From the NCBI GenBank assembly GCA_000310025.1, contig FN649737.1, forward strand, positions 254,297-315,208: 60,912 bases of DNA, in the 5' to 3' direction. The position numbers and the translations under genes are program-made. The notes below the pieces were generated by a model. It searched no databases, was not told the DNA's origin, and was given only the letters and a program-made list of their open reading frames with translations. Of the stretch, positions 10,615 through 24,700 are shown in pieces. Numbering within the stretch: position 1 is the first letter of the stretch; every line of letters starts with the position of its first letter. This DNA comes from Ectocarpus siliculosus. Taxonomy: Eukaryota > Sar > Phaeophyceae > Ectocarpales > Ectocarpaceae.

Positions 10615-11699
10615 GCGAGGGGGGCGGGGTAGGGAGACGGCCGATGGTCATCGTTGAGGCTGTGGTGGAGCCCCCGGCTAAGAGTTCCGGTTGGACGTTG
10701 GCCGCGGAAGTTTCGAACCTACAACACGATTGAAGTTCTTACCACGACTGGAAGTCAAAGTTTCTATCGTGATCACCTGACACGTTCATCACTCTCCCAG
10801 TAGCTTGTTGCAAAACTATGAATGGACGGAGAGGAGCGAGCGTGTGTCCGTGATTGACTATCACGAAGTAGCACCTCGGCAACAGAAGAGGAAGGTGAGG
10901 AACCCGTAGTGGTATACCCTTAAAAGCGTCTGTGAACGGTAGAGGTTGGCCGCGTTGTACTGCCCTCATCACAATGCTCGCCTCCTTGTGTACAAGTCGA
11001 GGCTCAGCTATTGCGGACGGTCCCGCCAGCGGGTCAGGACTGTGGTGTTTCACCAACCAGCGACCGTCTTAACGGCTTAGTTTGTGGTTCGCCGGCCGAG
11101 GTTCGTCAACGTAGGCAACTTTGTCCCGAACTGTTGCCTGTTGACCTCAATTTGGTTGTTCTTGGCAGGACGTTGATCTATCTCTATCAACAAACGAAAG
11201 AGTGGTGCTCCGACGTGGCACGACCTGCGAGGGGGGGCCTCTCGATCGAAAACCCTTGTGAAGGGTCACGCGCTCAATTTACCTGCTGATCGAAGCTCTC
11301 CCGAAGGCCCCCTCGCCGCTTGTCAGACTGTACGCCCCCGGCCCCGGGGATTCCAAGAATGTTGCCGTACTTGATATGGGGTCGTAGAATCGGTCTTTCC
11401 CCTGCCAACAGCCACGGGAGAAATGTCAACAACAGGTTCAGAGGGGCGAGGGGCTTGGTTCCGACGTCCAGAAGGCGGATCATTTGGAGTATTGGCTTGG
11501 ACGCAAACGCGCCGTTGAGCTTGCTCTGATAGTTGCAAGGAGGCACGGGAAAATAGATCAATACAACAAATGATCACTCCGCGAGGGTTGCTGGGTTGTT
11601 GTTGTCCACGCCATGTATTACAACGGTTAGATTGGCTTGTCATTTCCACACCTTTCTTTCATTGTGTGAAGTTTTAGTTATTTCCTCTGCGAGGTCACC

Positions 11700-11831
11700 A
11701 TGGCCCGGCGGCGAGTAGAGACTTCCTCGCTCAATCGTCTCGCACGATTGGAAACGGATCGTGCCGCTATGGCCTGGCATACGGTACTAACCCTCGCGCT
11801 GGAACAGCAAGAACAACAGCACCCACACTGA
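11700..11831 (+). CDS. Candidate 43-aa ORF, unknown
   Basis: ATG 11700 opens a 43-codon frame beginning MARRRVETSSLNRLARLE, with a Gln-rich end before TGA 11829-11831. The residues look like an amphipathic helix (LETDRAAMAWHTVL). It may be the first exon of a small or decayed gene or transposon. No downstream exon could be joined with confidence. Confidence 0.25.
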   Translation: MARRRVETSSLNRLARLETDRAAMAWHTVLTLALEQQEQQHPH

Positions 11832-12358
11832 GCACGAACCTGACCCGCAGGTCCACGCTTGTCCCTTCCGGTACTGCAATCCGCTGCCGTCGTGGCTGGC
11901 CGCCGCTCATTGCCCCCTGCTCTACCCCCCCGACCGATCGACGCTCCGGGGAGTGGGTCTCGCGTGGAAGCTTCTGAAGCGGCGAGCTTCCCGAGGCGTT
12001 TTATTTCTGATCTCAACCGGGACGCTTTCTCTTCCATGCGCATTAGCTCCTGCCCGGATTGGGTCCTTACGACGAGGGATTGACCTGGTCGCAGTCTGTG
12101 GGGGTGGGAGGGTCAGGACCAAAACAGCAGTGAATGAGAACGGTTATTTTGTTTGCCAATCCAGCGCTGCCAGAGGTCTGGAGCGCGTATTTTGGCATAT
12201 GGTTGTTGTTGTTATTGTTGTTGTTGCTGTTTTCAGTTGGGTTCACAATACTTGCGATTTTTCTGCAGTACCCTCATGTCCTGAACAAACCGACCAGGAC
12301 TAGCACGCATTTTGAGTAAAGATGGGTGAAGAACGAGAGTGTTGTGCCTTCGCGTGCC

Positions 12359-12679
12359 ATGGATGCGCTAGATGGGTTTGGTCTGAGTTCTCCCGAAAAC
12401 AAACTTCTACAATCCGGGCTGTTTTATGATGAATCTGCATGGAGGGTAATGCAGATAGTTGAGGAACGAAGAGAACGGGGTGCTGAACGTTTGGCCTTGT
12501 TAAAAAAAATCGTGCACCGAGTTTTGGCCTTGAGTGTTCGAGACTTATCGCGCGGAACATCGGGGTGTGGCGAACGCGCGGTAGCATTTGTGTGGCTTTT
12601 CCAAGAAGGAGCAAGCCGGAGGGCAGAGGCAGGCACGCCAGAGATCCAAGCGGACCACCAAGCGTGGTTTTGGTTGTGA
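12359..12679 (+). CDS. Candidate ORF, unknown helical protein
   Basis: ATG 12359 starts a frame of 106 codons: MDALDGFGLSSPENKLL, then SAWRVMQIVEERRERG and an Arg/Leu-rich region to a stop at 12679. The first 60 residues look like a soluble helical protein. The rest resembles read-through of non-coding DNA. The frame may therefore be a truncated gene or an exon whose donor I cannot identify. Confidence 0.25.
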   Translation: MDALDGFGLSSPENKLLQSGLFYDESAWRVMQIVEERRERGAERLALLKKIVHRVLALSVRDLSRGTSGCGERAVAFVWLFQEGASRRAEAGTPEIQADHQAWFWL

Positions 12680-15600
12680 TAATTCATCCAGTCAAGTCCA
12701 TCTCATCGCCAGTAGTCAATGCCGGCCGGATAGTCTCTAACGTGAATATCAAGCGTGTCTTGAAACCTGACGCTTCAATAGGCTCCATTAATTGTCATTC
12801 CCGTGCTCACGAAAAACATCAATCGAAATTGCCGCGGTTCTGCTGACGCTGCCAACCACCGCAGCATGTCCCATCGGTTACAGGCGGGTTTGGACCGTTG
12901 AAAGGCGGTCACCAAACGTGTGAAGTCCTGACCTGGTAAATTTCCTCCAACCAAATCGGAAGATACCGCTCCATGAATTTTTGCCCCCTGTCGTTAGCTT
13001 CATGTTTTTGGTAAGTTGGCAGCGATCCCTCTTTTTTCGGAATCCGAAACAGAGGTTCTCGTATCTTAGAACTTGGGATTTGGGAAATTCGAAGCGAAAG
13101 TATGGCCCGTTCACGCAAAGTCCTTACTTCTCGGGTTCTCTCTCCCCCCGCCGAATGAACTCAATCCTCCATTCCAGCGTCTTAAGTCGCCCGACCACCA
13201 TCTCCAGCGCCGCGGTGGCCGCCCTCCTGTTATCCGCTGCGGCGAATGTTCCTCCGTGATGTCCCATCACTGCTGAGTCGCCTGGAAAACAAAGGGTGGA
13301 ACCGAAGCACGTTGATATGCCCAGTTACGCTATAGACGGCAAGGAGAGGAGAGTGCGTTCCGGTAATTTACACTGCAGCGCAAGACAAGCCGATTCTTGG
13401 TTCAAAGGCAATTGTTTTGCCGTCTGCGTCGAGTATTGTGATTGTTTCGTCTTCATTCTCTGGGCCGTTACGACCGTCCTGCCACTCCCCAACACTCTAT
13501 TTATGTCGTGAGTTTGATGCCGGTGTTGCTAGGATTACATCTCGTTCATCATAGCTCTGACCTACCACAGTTTACACTGCTTGACAGTGTCAAGAGTCCT
13601 GGCTTCCTAGGCGGTCTCAAACCCCAGGCTCCTTGAATAACGAACCTAGACTGTAGGTGCTGATCATGCTGCGGATCCCTCGTGTGGTAGCTGTATCACT
13701 GTCTCTCACCAGTAGCATATGCGCCAGGGCCTGGACCTGCACCGTCACGCCGCTTGGCGTGGGGCAACTGGGGGTGGTCCTTCCCCGGGGTCATGCATTT
13801 GCGTGCTCCGCACCCCATCGTACTTGGTCGCAGACCCTGCCGCTGCTGGTATCCAGATGAGGATGAATCCCATGCGCTTTTGCTCACTTGCCACAGGTTT
13901 TCACGCCGAACATGGGTTTGGCGTTTCTGTGTAAGGCTTGTGGCAGTGAAACGGTAGGATGTTGACTTCTATGAACTTTCCACAGCCAATGAGTACCTAC
14001 GCAGTGATATTTAGGCGGTGTTTGGACCGGACCCGACCATGCGTGGGCTCATGGACCACCCGCTTTAAAATCAAGCAATCCGGGCACGCAAATCCGGCGG
14101 TGAAGGCTAATATTGTTCGCGAGCTTCCTTTAAAGGCCAAGCTTTTGCACTATTTCTACACATGAACGCCATCTCCTCTGTTCACACAAGCCACAGCTAA
14201 TCGAACATGAGGATGCAGCAAGGCAGGAAGACGTTATCCCTGTCTCATTCTCATTCAGCTTACTTTTCTTCGAGTCCTTGCGCGTTGTTTACATAGCAGG
14301 GACTGGTTCTGTCACATGTGTGATGAAAACCTCTACACGAGCGTAGCACAACCTCCTATCCGCTCTGGCTCAAAGTTTTCGTGGGACACGTTAAACATAT
14401 TGAGGATTCTCACCATCGTACGCATACGGCCCCGGAGCGAAAACATAAGAACCTGCGTACATATTGCCAAGGTCTGTCTCTGTCAGTGGTGCGCGGGACG
14501 TACGCTCAGCGCATACCCGGCCGACCGGTATATGCCTCGCATAGGGGTCGGTATCCATGGGGCCGAAGGCGTGCGAGTTGAGGCTGCTCCAAGACCTACA
14601 GTACGTTTGGGCGCATCAAGTGAGGAAATCGAAGGGGCACACGAGAAGTTATGTCGTTGCTGTTGGTTTGTTGTTTACATGGTACACGTATTTACATAGT
14701 AATACTTTATCTGTGAGGGCCAGCATTGGGCCAACTGGCATATACTTTGCAGCGTACATGAATGCGCGGTAATGGGAAAGCTCTGGGCGTTGAAAGGGGG
14801 GAAATCTACTCAGACATATTTGTCCAAAGTAGAGTCACCGTACAAGAGCACAATACACTTGAACTCAGAGCCAGAGGTGTGTGGTGCCGACGAAAAGCTC
14901 TGCATGACGGTTTTCTCCAAGTCCCAGGATTTGCCTTTTCTGTGTCGGTCTTGGTTACAAGGACCCAACGGTGCTTCAGGTGGTGCTTTCTGCTCTAGGA
15001 TCACTACAGTGAGACTTATGTTCTGGTATGCATACAAGCATGCGTAAACATGCCCCAAGACAGGCGGGCGCCCACGGAGTTTCATTCCCAGTCATGGCTG
15101 TCTGCTGCGATATGGCCTCCGTCGGCTTTTGAAAACAACGCCGTAACATGTAGCTTGCTACGCGCCAACGAACCTGTACATGTTCGCGACATGCTTTTTT
15201 TGAATCGCAAGCGAATTGTGCACGTTGGGGGCCTGTTTCTTCCGCCCTGATGCAGTGTCGACTCCTCCGTCACAATCGTGATGGTCAAGACGGTGCCAGC
15301 GACGTCTAACCCCGGCCTCGCAGATGCGTTGGATCACTGGGGGCATCCTTGTGCTTTGTTTCGCCCGGACTATTGATGGCGGAAAGTTGTATCCAAGCGA
15401 GCCTCCGCGCTGTAGCCTTTTTTTCTGGTAAAAGGCAGTGGCAAATAGTTGTCCTTGACATACGCGCATGATCTAAACATGCACAATTGTAGCCTCGAGC
15501 ATCGGCGGTGGAAAAAATGCGGAGGATAAGGTTACGGTTCGGACCTACCAGAGGTTTCAACTACATGTAATCGCGCCGCGTGTGCGCATGTGGAGCTTGA

Positions 15601-15707
15601 TTTCCGTTGACAATTCGTTGGCACGCGCACTGCGCCAGCTGAAAGCAAAAGGCTTATCCTGCAGAGTAGCAAAAAGTTTTTTTCCTACTGTGCCTGTTTG
15701 TGCGGGC

Positions 15708-18700
15708 ATGACGCGCATGGTGGGCACTAGAGGCTCGCCACGAATTCACCACGATGGGCCGGAGAGCTTCCCTCTCTCCGGCGACAACCACGCCAGCCGT
15801 GCCGACGCTGAGCAAGCTCCAAGCAGCAGACTCCGCCAGCAACAGCCAGTAGCTGTAGCATTGGATGAAGCCAGACTAAGGAGGTTGTCGTTCGGCGGTC
15901 GGGGTGGCGCAACGAAGAAAATGCTGCCGGCGCTCGACAGACCACGAGGGGACGGTGGTCCTGGCGGTCCCTTAGTACCGTTGCCGTTGGAGAAGCCTAA
16001 ATTCCACCATGGCGAAGCTCGCCCGAAGCGGCCGAAGGTATGGAATACGACTTCTCGAGACCTACTGTAGTTATATACTGTCATGTTTAGTGGTAGCAAA
16101 ACGTCAAGGGTATCAGTGAACAACAGGTAGTTGAATGTAGTCTGTGAGTTTGACTATTGTACTGTTCACCTGCCGCTCGCAAATATCTGGTCGGGAACGG
16201 CGGCAAGCGGAGAGAAGTTGTGCACGTCACGATGACGGGTTGCATTCAATCTTTTTCCCGACCGTTAACAGTTGCTCCATGGTTCTCCAATGGACAAATG
16301 TCTTACTTGTAGGTTTAGGCCAAAGTCGCACCGTACATGTAGTGAATCTGTAGGTGAGATTCGCTTGGTGCCGAGGTAGATAATTTTTCGATCGAAGACG
16401 CCATGAGGGCGTCGAAACGTCAGCGAAGGCGGGCTGCTTGGATTGTTCGATTGCACTGAGAAACGATGCACTGCTGTCTCATAGAGCCAGCGTGCAATCG
16501 CAAATATGCTCGATTCTACGACCGGTCCAGTATTCTTGACACCGTCGAATGAAGTCGCTTAAAAAAATAGTGTTATCTGTAGCCTGCAGTAGCAATCCCC
16601 GCGGAAGTAATACGCCATGGACTATTGCTCCCCAGAGTTATACGTTGTTGTGGGTTCTTCTCCTCCTCTCCCTCCTTCGAACGTGATCGCCAACCAACCC
16701 TCAGAAAGAAAAGCCACCTAAACGAGCCAAGCGCGGAGAGCGCCAGTCCATAGGCGACGAAGATTTCGGACAGAGCACGTTGTTGGACGATGAGCTTAGA
16801 GGGCATGTTAACGCCAGGACTATCGCGGCGGCTAGCGTGGAGATGGCCCGATCGAAACCACAGCAGCAGCACCGCCAGCAGCGCAAGTAAGCTTATACTT
16901 TGCAAAGTCGTATACGCGGTCAACGAGCCCACGCTTGAATGAGGATGCTCGTGCAGTACTATCGAGAGAGGTCTCAAGTCACCGCACACGCGCTAGCAGG
17001 GAAAGCGTGCATTGATATCCCCATGAAACTTGAAGAGGAGCAGCAAATAACAGGCGAGATAGAGACTCACACACAGACGTCATGGGCTGGCGACGACGGT
17101 TTGGCTCTGCTACTTCCATGTTCCTTACCGTTATTCGTCATTGGGACAAATGCCACAGGCACATCATTTGAAAGTGGTATACAGAACACTATACGCCTAA
17201 ACTTTCAACTCCAACAATGTCCATCATTTCAGCAATGACGGCGGCACTCAGGACGGGGATGAGGATTCGAGGCTGTGCCAAGAGCTCCTCTCCAAAGCCC
17301 CCCACGGTCATAACGATGCCTTCAAGTATTGGTCTCGCTCACTCAGGCTCTACGTGGCGCAGTCCCACCCCGAGGAATTCGCCCTGGTAAGCAATGCAAG
17401 AATGATACTGTCATTCTTGAAGCATATTTCACTGCCTCGGACGCACCCGACCCCTTTGAAGCTGTGTAAAACCTCGTCCCTAGGTCGTAGGCGGCGTAAT
17501 GATGACTCAACACCGGATGACATCCGAGGTGACAGATTGGAGCCCCAGCTATCGGTGTTGTTTGTGTTTGTCAACCGGAGCACGACGTGTAGGCGTTGTC
17601 CACACCCATTACTGGTAGTAGCGTCACCGCTCTGCGGGCTTTGGTATTGCTTCGTCCAGAGCCATCTCATTTATGCATGGGAATTGTAGTATGAGAGATA
17701 CTTGGCAGTTAACGCAAATAGGAGCACACACCGCAAGGTATCATTGCCTTGTGGCACGTATCAAGCAAAGACCCTGCTCTCCTTACGTCTATGTACGCAC
17801 GCGCGCCCTCCTCCCGATGGCAGATTCAACTGAAGCTGGCGCAAACGTTTTACACTACGGCCATGCTGGGCACCGTAGTCAAGGATGTAAGTGTGTGCAG
17901 GAGCATTTGTTTTGGTGAGGTCTATCCTAGCGGTCCCACGTGATTTTCCATGGGCCGTCCCACGCATCCCGTGAGCGTCATTTAAGACGTCCAACCGGAA
18001 GTACCAATTTGTGAGGGCTAGTCTATTTGGATCACCTTCACCTAGGATGGTAACATGCCATTGGCTTGCTATCGCTTGAGGAATGGTGCTTTCCGAAGGC
18101 GGAATGCTTTCATCTGTCTGTTATATTGTTTACAGTTCTCCAACGTGAATGACAGGGCCGTTGGAATATTTGGACCCTTTGGTAGAAAATGAATGTCGCG
18201 AGCGTAGTGCCTCCTGTTTTGTAGCAGGCGCGGTCGGTTTTATCGGTGCCGGTCTAAGTTAGCCGGCTCGCCCGGTCGAACGCATTGTAATCATGGGTGT
18301 AGGTCTTGCCTCCGGGATAGGGAACACGTGACGTGTGTGCCGAACTTGAGCTCATCTGCACAGACTTGGTGCGATGGTGATTCAACTTCCCCGCTACCCC
18401 CTTACCACGCACAGAAAATTCGGCGTTCTTGCGAATTTTCTGAAATGTAAGAAAAAGAGCGAACGACGCCTGCTGGTTGGATGGTGCAGACAGTTCCATC
18501 CCTGGGTGCAAGTGCAAAGCTGCCTTCACACTTGAGCCGTCTCTTGTCTATAATCCCTATCAATTGTCCCCTCGACGTTTGATAGGGATTATAGACAGCA
18601 ACTGGCGGGAGCGTGGTAAACGGGGCACGAAAAGGAGGTTTTCAAGATATTTCTCTAGAGGGAAAGCGAGACCTTCTAACTCAAGCCCTAGGTTGCTCGG

Positions 18701-21700
18701 TGCCTCCGATCAACGGTGGGCTAGGTACTTCTTCCGCGCTTGCCCTAGTAGCGCTTTCCACCCAAGGGTAGACAAACGCGGCGCAACTTCGCTGTTGAAC
18801 CCGCGGCGTAATCGCCCCGCGATTCGACCTGTTCATTACCCTCAACTCCTCCACTCTACAAAGCATCCATACTAGACTAGAGTCGTCCCTGTGTACCCTG
18901 GCACCCCCCTGGTCGAGTAGTGCAAAGGAGGAGACAATCATGCCATTCTTCGCGAGGTAAAGCAGGTGAAGAAGATGGGGACAAAAAGTGTCCCCAAAAG
19001 GCGATCCAGCCCTAAAGGGGTTAAACATTAACACACGAACACATGAAACTAATGCGTGAGCGAGGGCTCACTTGTCGCTTCTTGGACTGAGAGTTGTTTC
19101 GTGTCCAAGAAACGCATCACATCTCGTATGGGCACTCTTCTTCCTCACAAGCGCTGGCGGGCTCAAAAATGGTCACTATCGCGCCTCGTCGTCACATAGG
19201 TGCTAAAGAGTCTCGAGAGCTGCCTTCACCACTACAACATCTGCTTGCAGCTGTACAACCCTTCCCGGTACCCCCGGCGATGGGGCTTAGCCGCCCTTGA
19301 GATGGGGATGGCCTTGGGAGCCATGGCGGATCTCGTCGAGCGGGTGAGGACGTACCCACGATTGGTTCGCCCGGCACAGTGGCCATGTCTGTGCGCCATT
19401 CGTAGTGTCTTTTTGGCGGGACCTGAGAGCCTCCCTGCGATGATTGCTTTTACTATCTCGTTTGGACATATCGCCAGATACGTTTCACGAACCATCCGGG
19501 GTTTCAACGCTTCATCACTGGTTGATTTTGGCGCGAGATTTGCAGGAAATCCAGCGGGTGAAGCCAGATGCCGAAGCTGGAACGGATGCCGTGGCGGGTT
19601 TCTACAAGGAGGTCGCCGTTTTGACCAACAAGGCAAGCGGTTCCGGTAGTTCCGCGGGGTATTGGGGGTGCCGTCAATACCAGGGACTGACAGTACTTGC
19701 AATCCACCAAGGTCGGGCCGGGTAGTATTTCGAGACCAAACACAACGGTTGACCGCAACATACCCACATGCCTACTGGAACGTTTGCCCACAGTTACTGC
19801 ATGTGAAGGCGACCCTGTTGGAGGGCAACATCCATAGTCTTGAAAATGTACACGTCACATCCCAAAACTGCTGAATGCTGCTGGATGAGCGCACCTCTGG
19901 TTTCCTCGGTTAGACATCGAGGAGCATGGGGTCCATCCATTGACAAGTGTGGACGTGGAAACTGGTGGGAGGAGTTCATGTCGAAAGCCTTTCGGATGTC
20001 TTCACCTCCATCGGTGCCCACGTAGAGTAACGACTCTCTGAGGTATTCAGAATATGTCTGGTACAAACCTTCCGAACACGGGTCGTGATACTGGCACAAC
20101 GGCAATAGGTTGTTCCATTTGCAAGGCATGCAAACCATACAGTCGTTGCAGGAAACCGTGGCATGAGTTCAAGGCCTTGCTACCCCGCTCATCGTCCAAT
20201 CTCAACCCTGGACGGATGCAGGCGTCAGACTACCGTCAGAGGAGCCTTGACAACATCGAGTCGGCAAGCGAAGTCCTCCAGGGGGATCGAAACATCGAAG
20301 AACGGGCCAAGGCACAGGCACGATGACCCTCTTGCCTGTAGAATATCCATCCAAAGATCAAGGTTAAGGGGCCAAGACTAGGGTTGGGGCTAGGATCAAA
20401 GTACATCGCGCGGGCTTAGGAATTGGCCCGAGTGCTCAAGAGTGAGAAACACTAACAGTGTTAGGGCAGGGGTGAGGGTTTGGATAGTGTTGGCATTTCC
20501 AATATGAGCTGGCGAAAATCAACAACCTGGGTGGATAGCGTGGGCCTCGATTTTGAGGAGAGAGAGTGTGCGGAACCTCACGCTTGCGAAAGAGTAAGAA
20601 GACGGGACAGCTGCGTACCTATTCGGGCACTACATCATGCTGACGGTGAATAGATTCACAAGGAAAAGCGTTCCCAAAACCTAATACTTTCCACACACAC
20701 AAATGTGTTCTATCCATCCCCCACATGGTATCACAACTACTGTAGAATTTTCTATCCACGCTCGCCAACGAAACAGGTGGAGTACGCGCGAGGCATCTTG
20801 CGAAGATTATCTGGAGACCTGGGAGAGAATCGTGAACTCGCCGTGTTCAGCCTAGAAAAGGCCATCCAAGACTACGAGGTCAGGCCGCAAGTCAGAAAAA
20901 AACCCTGCCAATCATGCCAACAAATGACATTTTCTTTCAGCCCGGCCAGTCTGTGTGCCCCCGTCCGTACTCGCTTCGCGAGAAAAAGTAGCCATCGATA
21001 TTCCACGCTGCGCCCCGAGCTTCTTTTGGACTCCGTTGAAGCTGCCCGCTTCCAGCTTGGAAAGAACCGTCCATCCACGACAACGTCACTTGGAATAATG
21101 GTCGGTCTCAATTTGAGCAGCTATGACCTCTGCCGTGTGTGTTCTACACCTCCGACTGCAAGCAAATTCTCGTACGTACTTGGTTTCTTCCCGTTGAAAC
21201 CAGATTCTCGTGGCTTCTGTGTCGACACAGCTCCTCGCTGCTGCTGATCTAGATGCGACGCTCAAAGGCAGACACGGACGGGGCAGAACAGCATCTACTT
21301 CAAGCGTGTTGTTGCAAATCTACCTTGATAAACATGAAATTTCACTACCGGGGACGAAAATTGCTAGGGTGCACATGTCGCCGTGAGCGTCCCGTCATGA
21401 AAACGACCTCGATTGAAAGAATATTTCGCCCGGAAGATACCGCACGCCAACGCTCATGGAAAGACACAAAGTACCGCAAGTTAACCGTATCCATGTTATC
21501 TGGTAGTTCCGCCCCCCAAGATTAGACGAGCCGGAACAAAACTTGGCATTGCTCCCTTGGCTCGCGAACTCCATTGTTGGTGATGGTGTCGTCTTCACAT
21601 TCAATAAAACGTTCCGTCCTTCGCTAGTAGTTTCTAAATATCTGTACTCGACCAACTGACGCGGACGCATTCCGTGGTGACAAGGTCACAAGTTCTCCGA

Positions 21701-24700
21701 AGCTCCATGCAACAGCGAAAATCTTTTCTTGATGCAGGTCTTGGTCAACGACGAGAGCCTCAAGAACGAGGGACCCGGCAGCCCTATCGACCGAGGCCCG
21801 GCGCACGCCTACCAGCTTCCCGTCCGCGTGGTAAGCCGGACCTCAGACAACAACAACGACATTGAGGCAGAGGAACGCCTCCCCATGCGCCTTCGAGGGG
21901 TTAAGGCGGCGTACGGGCGGGCGCTGGGCACAGCCGGAAAGCTCTGTCTGGACAAGCACGCTGCGACGGTCGGCGGCAACCCAGAATCGGCCGCTCAGGC
22001 TTGGGAACACCTCACCAAGGCTGCAGAGGTAGTGAACGATACCGGATTTGGTCCTCCCCCGGGCCTGCAAAGAAAGGGTAGTCCTGTCGCCCAGAGATCA
22101 CAGGTGGTAGTGGGGGTTCAGGATTTGCTCCTATACTATCGCAAGGGTTGATCTCACAGGTGGCACTGGTATTTGATCACGCATCGCGAACGTCGGATAA
22201 AAGCCACACCCAGGCCTCGCCAAGACGTGCAGAGGTTTGAGTGAACAAGCATCCCCGGGATACCGCCAATTTCCCGAGAAGTCGTTGTCCGTCTTGTGGC
22301 CGTGGCGTGTACCAATAGACTTCCGGATTTCAAGGTCATCTGCCTGTAGTAGCAGATTTTTCGCTGCCGCCAGTGCTGCCTCCAGGTCTCGGTCTCTTTG
22401 CAACTACGTTTTCTTCCAGTCGCGGGTCCCACCTGCTCACAATCCGGCGATAAAAGTAGAAGGTTTACCCCACGGTATGTTTGGATATTTTTCAAAGTTT
22501 CGTCGTCATGTATGCACGGTCACGAGGTCGTCATTTGTATGAACGTTCTTGGATTTACATGTTTCCTGAAGGTGATTCCCGATGACACCCGAGATCGGGC
22601 CGAGGCCTTGCTCCTGCTGGCTAGGGCAACCATCGAAAAAAGCCGAGCCGCTGCTGCCAATGTTCCCGGTCGGCGGCGGCTGCAGTCGCCGAGCGAAGCC
22701 CTGGAAACGGGCATCGGGCACCTTAGGGCCGCCTTAGAGGTGAGCGCATGATTGATGCTGTTGTTGTCTCCCTTACGTGGGTGGGCTGGCTCACCATGTA
22801 CGTCTATCCCATCCTTGGATTGACCAGAATCCGCAGGTCGGGCGGTGTTGGAAATTGGTATGGGACATTTTTCGCGTGGATATCCCAGACCACTCGGGAA
22901 AGTCTTTCATGGCTTGTACTTTTGCCACGAGTACCTTTGTTTGGCCACGAAGCCGCTTTCATTCTCCATGGTCAATCAGAGCCTCTCCCTAACCTCGCTC
23001 TGTTGCCGCGGGACCCTTCCCCCGCAGACGTGTCCACAAAAGCAACTGGGGCTTCGGCAAGAACTCCACTGGAACCTTGGCCGCCTCGCGCTAGCCCGCC
23101 TGCAAGGCAGGCTCCGCTCTGCCGCGGACGCCATCACCTCTGCCTCCCCTTTCGGTACTGCCAACGGAGCTTCGGCCGCGCCTTCGGGCGGACGCACGCC
23201 GCTTATACGTCTGGCACGGGAGGCCGGGGGGCATCTGTCGGAGGCGATCTCGCTGGCGCAAGCGGCGGTAGAGGTAGCGGCGACGGTCGCCGCCGCGGAG
23301 GCTAGAACGAATCTGGCCGCGAATGGGACGGGGGCGGGATCGGGGGCGGTGGGGGATGACGGGATGCGCGCAAGAGAGGGCTGGGCGAGGGCAGAGCTGT
23401 CAAAGCTGTGCTTGACAGGAGTAGCACCGGACTACGTGAGACGCTGTGACTTGGTCTCGTGGGAGGTCAAATGACGGTTTACGTGGGGATGCGCTACAAT
23501 GTTTTGTGTATGGTCGGCTTATCGTCGATGGGTCGACATAAGGTTTCATGTCCGTCTCATGTAAAGCGCAGTGATTGCTTTCATGTGCTTAGGTTCGTGA
23601 TGTCGAACGAGAGAACCTGACAAAGGAAATCAATTTTCAAAATCATTTGCTGCCCAACAACGGATGTTGTGCCTGAAAACAAACCCTACATAACTACCGT
23701 GGGAGGTGTTCGCCAATGATTCGCCGCGGTGAGAATCATCGGAAAGCTTGCTACAAAATCGCACCTTGACTGGCCACGTTATTCACCAAATGAGGGTGTC
23801 GGTAGGCTGGCATTGACCCCAACTCGAAGGAATGAATCACGGGGTCACATGAAGAGGCAGGCCTCCGTGCGTCCAGGCACCTTATGTAATTACTCAGGTA
23901 GGAGTCGACGTGCGAAATATGGAAGGCTTCAGCCCCACTCAACCCGATTCTACGTTTGCTCGCTGTCACCCCCTTCTCACCCCAACGTGAAGTACCCCGC
24001 GGTCGCGATTGAGCACCTCCGCGTGGCGCGCGAGATACACCCGCTGGACCAGGCCCCGGCGGAATACGTCACTTCGACTTGCCTCCTGGCGAAGGCTTTT
24101 CATTTGACGGGGGAGCCCGAGAGGAGTATCCAGGCCTACAGGTGAGAACGAGTTGCGTTGCTTACACGACATCCCTGATGGGCCAGGGGTATCAAGCAGT
24201 TTGGAGGTCTTGGTCCTCGCTGGCGTTGTTTGCGACGGTTGAAACTGACCACATATTGTACCCAGGTAGTAGCCAGTCGTGTTGTTTTGTTTGCGGTGGC
24301 GTGCTGGCTTTGTTTTGGGAATCGCAATGATTTTGTCTGGAAGAGAGAAAGAGCGAACCAGACCACCACCGATCACGAGACCTCTTCAAATGTCCCAACC
24401 ATCCGCCCGGTTGCGTCTATCCTCCTCTCAGAGAAGCTGCGCGGGCGGCTCCGCTGCTTGGAAACCAACTTCACCACGCTGACATGGACTTAAACCCTGG
24501 GGCCATCATTCCGGGGAAGGTAGTGAGTCACATTTCCCTCCGGGGCGATATGTGTGTGTTGCGGGACGAAGAAGTCGCTTGCTCAAGTTCAGGTAGCAGT
24601 GGGTGGTAAATGGGGTGGTGAAGGCAGTGGTTCAAACGGTTTTGCTACCGCTGTTTTCACTCCGTATGCCACTGGTGCTGGTTTCGTTATCTCCCCTCGC

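Larger units (their letters stand above)
9336..15707. other. Long intergenic stretch with only weak coding candidates
   Basis: This 6.4-kb stretch contains no gene I can confirm. Three candidates are listed separately (10303-10614 minus, 11700-11831 plus, 12359-12679 plus). A GTT-rich microsatellite lies at about 12201-12232. The rest has many stops in all frames and no family motifs. Confidence 0.5.
17233..24519 (+). other. TPR-like helical half of the TPR-CHAT gene
   Basis: Exons 3 to 12 encode repeated amphipathic helix pairs. Recognisable turns are LLSKAPHGHNDAFKYW, LKSLESCLHHYNICLQLY, RWGLAALEMGMALGAMADL, ELAVFSLEKAIQDYE, LHWNLGRLALARLQG and AIEHLRVAREIHPLDQAPA followed by LAKAFHLTGEPERSIQAY. 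The spacing of Ala, Gly and Leu is TPR-like but far from the consensus, unlike the sharp cassettes at 4.4-5.2 kb. Repeat-sized exons are not used here; exons range from 63 to 408 bp. It is probably a scaffold or ligand-sensing solenoid that precedes the CHAT domain. Confidence 0.65.

Noticed and set aside
22748-23305. 185-codon plus-strand ORF in another frame
   Set aside because: It overlaps exon 10 of the TPR-CHAT gene and shows no TPR-like pattern.
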